64,000 nucleotides of DNA, from positions 62,001-126,000 of the forward strand of contig CAJQLA010000008.1 of assembly GCA_905479075.1 (NCBI GenBank), read 5' to 3'. Origin of the DNA: an uncultured Gammaproteobacteria bacterium. GTDB taxonomy: Bacteria; Pseudomonadota; Gammaproteobacteria; Nitrosococcales; Methylophagaceae. Position numbers and translations under genes: made by a program. The notes beneath the pieces are model-generated. The model was not told the origin of the DNA. It searched no databases and was given only the letters and a program-made list of their open reading frames with translations. Shown piece by piece: positions 61,691-64,000 of the stretch; position 1 is the first letter of the stretch; each line of letters starts with the position of its first letter.

Positions 61691-63250
61691 ATGACTGCTC
61701 AAAATCCAAGAAAAACATGGCGTGAAACGGCCACGGCTTTTACTCAGTCTAATGTCGTTACCATGTTATTCCTTGGGTTTTCTGCAGGTCTTCCGTTATT
61801 ACTCATCTTCTCATCATTGAGTTTGTGGTTGCGTGAAGCGGGTGTTGAAAGAGCTGCAGTCACCTATTTTAGTTGGGCTGCATTGGGTTACTCATTTAAA
61901 TTTGTTTGGGCTCCGCTAGTAGATAAGTTGCCATTACCATTTTTAACACGTTTGATGGGGCGTCGACGTGCTTGGCTATTATTATCCCAAATCATGATTA
62001 TGGTGGCGATAGTTGCAATGGCATTGATAGACCCAGCAACAGAATTGCTGGCGTTAATGGGTTTGGCGGCGGTCTTGCTAGGTTTTTCTTCAGCAACACA
62101 AGATATTGTTATTGATGCCTATCGGATTGAATCAGCAGAAGCTGATTTACAAGCCTTACTCTCTTCTACTTATATTGTTGGCTACCGAATTGCGATGGTG
62201 GTCTCTGGTGCAGGCGCTTTATATATAGCGGAATATTTAGGCTCAACCAAAGCGCTATACAACTATCAAGCATGGCAATCGACCTATCTATTGATGGCCG
62301 GGATGATGATGGTAGGCGTGTTAACCACATTGATGATCCCTGAGCCAAAACAGTCTCGGTCGGATGAACATCAGTATGGTAAGCGAGATTACTTACGTTT
62401 TATGCTGCTTTTTATCTTTGCCGTATCTGGTTTTATTACAAGTTTTTACTACAGCTCAGAATTAGCACAGTCTGCCAAGATGCAATTAAGTAGTGCTCTA
62501 GGTAACAGCAATTTAGCAGGCTTTATCGTTGAGTTTTTACGTTTAGCGTTAGCGTTACTCATCGCAACAGTTGTTACCAAATTAGTTATTACCGCAGGAC
62601 TCGTTAAGCGGGATATGGTAGAAGCGACGTATATTGCACCAGTAAGGGATTTTTTTAGTCGTTATGGTTGGTCTTTGGCTTGGTTATTATTAAGTCTAGT
62701 AGGGCTTTATCGTATTTCAGATATCGTGCTGGGCGTCATTTCAAATGTGTTTTATCAAGACTTAGGGTTCACTAAGTCAGAAATTGCAACAGTCGTTAAA
62801 ACCTTTGGTGTCATTATGTCGATAGTCGGTGCCTTGTTAGGCGGGCTATTAACGCTACGCTATGGCGTCATTCGCATGTTATTCATTGGTGCTCTGCTAT
62901 CAGCAGCGACAAATTTACTGTTTATGCTACTAGCTCAATCTGGCCATAACTTACCTTTATTTTATTTGGTAGTGGCAGCTGATAATTTAGCGGCGGGCTT
63001 AGCAAGTGCTGCTTTTGTCGCCTTTTTATCGAGTTTGACCAATATTTCGTTCACTGCGATGCAGTATGCCATTTTCAGTTCCTTAATGACCTTATTGCCC
63101 AAGATTCTAGGCGGTTATTCAGGCACCATGGTTGATGCAGTTGGCTATGAACAATTCTTTTTAATTACAGCGTTGATGGGACTTCCTGTTTTACTATTAA
63201 TAGTGTGGGCAAATAAATACTTCACTTTGGAGCACGGTATTAAAAAATGA
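61691..63250 (+). CDS. ampG: AmpG-like MFS permease (muropeptide transporter family)
   Basis: Inner-membrane transporter of the AmpG type, which in E. coli imports GlcNAc-anhydroMurNAc peptides for cell-wall recycling. The 519 residues have about 12-14 hydrophobic segments. LGFSAGLPLLLIFSSLSLWLREAGV near residue 28, FKFVWAPLVDKLPLP near 71, and FSSATQDIVIDAYRIE near 136 are the conserved AmpG blocks. It begins directly at the xthA stop (TAA ATG) and overlaps the next gene by ATGA, so the three form an operon. Confidence 0.9.
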   Translation: MTAQNPRKTWRETATAFTQSNVVTMLFLGFSAGLPLLLIFSSLSLWLREAGVERAAVTYFSWAALGYSFKFVWAPLVDKLPLPFLTRLMGRRRAWLLLSQIMIMVAIVAMALIDPATELLALMGLAAVLLGFSSATQDIVIDAYRIESAEADLQALLSSTYIVGYRIAMVVSGAGALYIAEYLGSTKALYNYQAWQSTYLLMAGMMMVGVLTTLMIPEPKQSRSDEHQYGKRDYLRFMLLFIFAVSGFITSFYYSSELAQSAKMQLSSALGNSNLAGFIVEFLRLALALLIATVVTKLVITAGLVKRDMVEATYIAPVRDFFSRYGWSLAWLLLSLVGLYRISDIVLGVISNVFYQDLGFTKSEIATVVKTFGVIMSIVGALLGGLLTLRYGVIRMLFIGALLSAATNLLFMLLAQSGHNLPLFYLVVAADNLAAGLASAAFVAFLSSLTNISFTAMQYAIFSSLMTLLPKILGGYSGTMVDAVGYEQFFLITALMGLPVLLLIVWANKYFTLEHGIKK

Positions 63251-63837
63251 AGCGTTTGCTGTTTGTTGCTTTTATGTTGTTTGTTTTATGGAAATTAACA
63301 GCTGGTAGCGATGAAGTTATTTTAGGTCCCGGTATTAGAGCAGAGCATGCACCACTTCAAACAGAGGTAAAACAGCAAAAACCGTTTTTGTTTAAAGACT
63401 TCCATGTGAAACCTTTGGCTGACTTTCAGTTAAAAGGAAAAATCCTATCGAAAGAACATTATTTTCTTGGCAACGATAGTGAATTATCGCCCGTTGATTT
63501 AGTTTTAGGTTGGGGACAGATGTCAGATGAAGCGGTACTGCAAAGTATCGATATTTCACAGTCTGGTCGTTGGTATTATTGGACAACTCGTGACTTTCCG
63601 ATTCCAAGACGGGCAATTGAAACACAAAGCGCTAATATGCATATGATCCCTGCTAATGACATGGTTGAAGACAAGATAAAGCGCGCTAAACAAGGCCAAA
63701 TAATCGAATTAGAGGGTTATTTAGTTAGGGTAGAAGGCAATGATAATTGGTATTGGCAAAGCTCATTGAGTCGTGATGATGCTGGCTCTGGTGCCTGTGA
63801 ATTGATCTTTGTTACACAATTTCAAATTATTGAATAA
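63247..63837 (+). CDS. Conserved hypothetical membrane-anchored protein
   Basis: A 196-residue protein of a proteobacterial family without known function. An N-terminal hydrophobic segment (residues 2-19) suggests an inner-membrane anchor with the body in the periplasm. Conserved-looking blocks are SPVDLVLGWGQMSD near 80, FPIPRRAIETQSANMHMIP near 117, and IELEGYLVRVEGNDNW and the C-terminal CELIFV. The last part looks like a small beta barrel. It overlaps ampG by 4 bases. No enzyme motif is evident. Convergent with ssb. Confidence 0.8.
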   Translation: MKRLLFVAFMLFVLWKLTAGSDEVILGPGIRAEHAPLQTEVKQQKPFLFKDFHVKPLADFQLKGKILSKEHYFLGNDSELSPVDLVLGWGQMSDEAVLQSIDISQSGRWYYWTTRDFPIPRRAIETQSANMHMIPANDMVEDKIKRAKQGQIIELEGYLVRVEGNDNWYWQSSLSRDDAGSGACELIFVTQFQIIE

Positions 63838-63863
63838 AAATTATAGAAGTAAAAGGCATAGCA

Positions 63864-63890
63864 ATAAAAAAGCCACTATAAATAGTGGCT
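63864..63890 (-). terminator. Rho-independent terminator of ssb
   Basis: On the minus strand AGCCACTAT (63890-63882) pairs with ATAGTGGCT (63879-63871), followed by a T-run to about 63864. It ends the transcript of ssb. Confidence 0.85.
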
Positions 63891-63928
63891 TAGTTGGCAT
63901 TCATTACATTTTAACTCTAAGGTGTCCG

Positions 63929-64000
63929 TCAAAACGGAATATCATCATCCAAATAATCAGCACCGCCGCCATAATCAGGCCCTGCTGATGGTGAGGCAGG
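63929..64000 (-). CDS. ssb: Single-stranded DNA-binding protein, C-terminal end only
   Basis: The last 23 residues of SSB before the stop: the Gly/Pro-rich linker ends in the acidic tip DDDIPF. That tip is the docking site for repair and replication partners in SSB proteins, and this exact ending is typical of the family. The rest of the gene, including the OB-fold, lies beyond the right edge of the window. uvrA, its common neighbour, is not visible. Confidence 0.93.
   Translation of the reverse strand, partial: PASPSAGPDYGGGADYLDDDIPF

Overview
The window is chromosomal DNA from a gammaproteobacterium of low to moderate GC. The evidence is gene content and order: gloB-yafS-rnhA-dnaQ, grpE-dnaK-dnaJ-dapB, ispB divergent from rplU-rpmA-obgE, hemF-tsaC, and Bfr/Bfd. 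The transketolase-gap-pgk-pyk-fba block, phosphoribulokinase, an HpnD/HpnE pair and a long TrpS suggest a Methylophaga- or Piscirickettsiaceae-like relative; that placement is inference. No RuBisCO or methanol dehydrogenase gene lies in the window. Nearly all of it is densely packed housekeeping sequence; no insertion sequence, prophage, CRISPR array or rRNA was seen.

Layout. 1-5.9 kb: 5'-truncated prfA, a DUF1059-like gene, then a minus-strand block purD, prkB, tsaC, hemF and a LOG-family gene. 5.9-12 kb is the most accessory-looking part: a CBS-domain gene remnant, an intact tRNA-Leu(UAA), two displaced copies of the tRNA 3' end (one identical, one decayed), an AMP/thymidine phosphorylase with a PRPP synthetase, a Slp-like lipoprotein, PPK2, and two paralogous small Arg-rich proteins that bracket the segment. 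12-21 kb: a YiiX-like papain-fold gene leads a fatty-acid beta-oxidation operon (FadE, thiolase, hydratase/dehydrogenase, acyl-CoA synthetase, YciA thioesterase). 21-23.2 kb: an OmpA-type lipoprotein and a TolC-type channel.

23.6-34 kb: DUF2797-pyrD-mscS, gloB divergent from yafS-rnhA-dnaQ, then grpE-dnaK-dnaJ-dapB with heat-shock (sigma-32-like) promoters before grpE and dnaK. 34-44.7 kb: a TPR lipoprotein, PBP1B, a thioredoxin-like protein, then tkt, gap, pgk, pyk and fba, which connect pentose-phosphate rearrangement with lower glycolysis. 44.8-50.5 kb: crcB-DUF190-serS, a site-2 protease, trpS, rluB and a diguanylate cyclase. 50.6-55 kb, minus strand: ferredoxin, HpnD, HpnE, small lipoprotein and YciK-like SDR as a tightly overlapped run, then ispB; together these make polyprenyl and C30 isoprenoids. 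55-64 kb: rplU-rpmA-obgE-proB, bacterioferritin and Bfd with Fur-like boxes, an MFS transporter, rpsT, xthA-ampG-hypothetical, and the 3' end of ssb at the right edge.

No clear undescribed multi-gene system stands out. The best leads are the tRNA-Leu 3'-end repeats marking past integrations, the small Arg-rich protein pair, and the YiiX-like gene attached to beta-oxidation.
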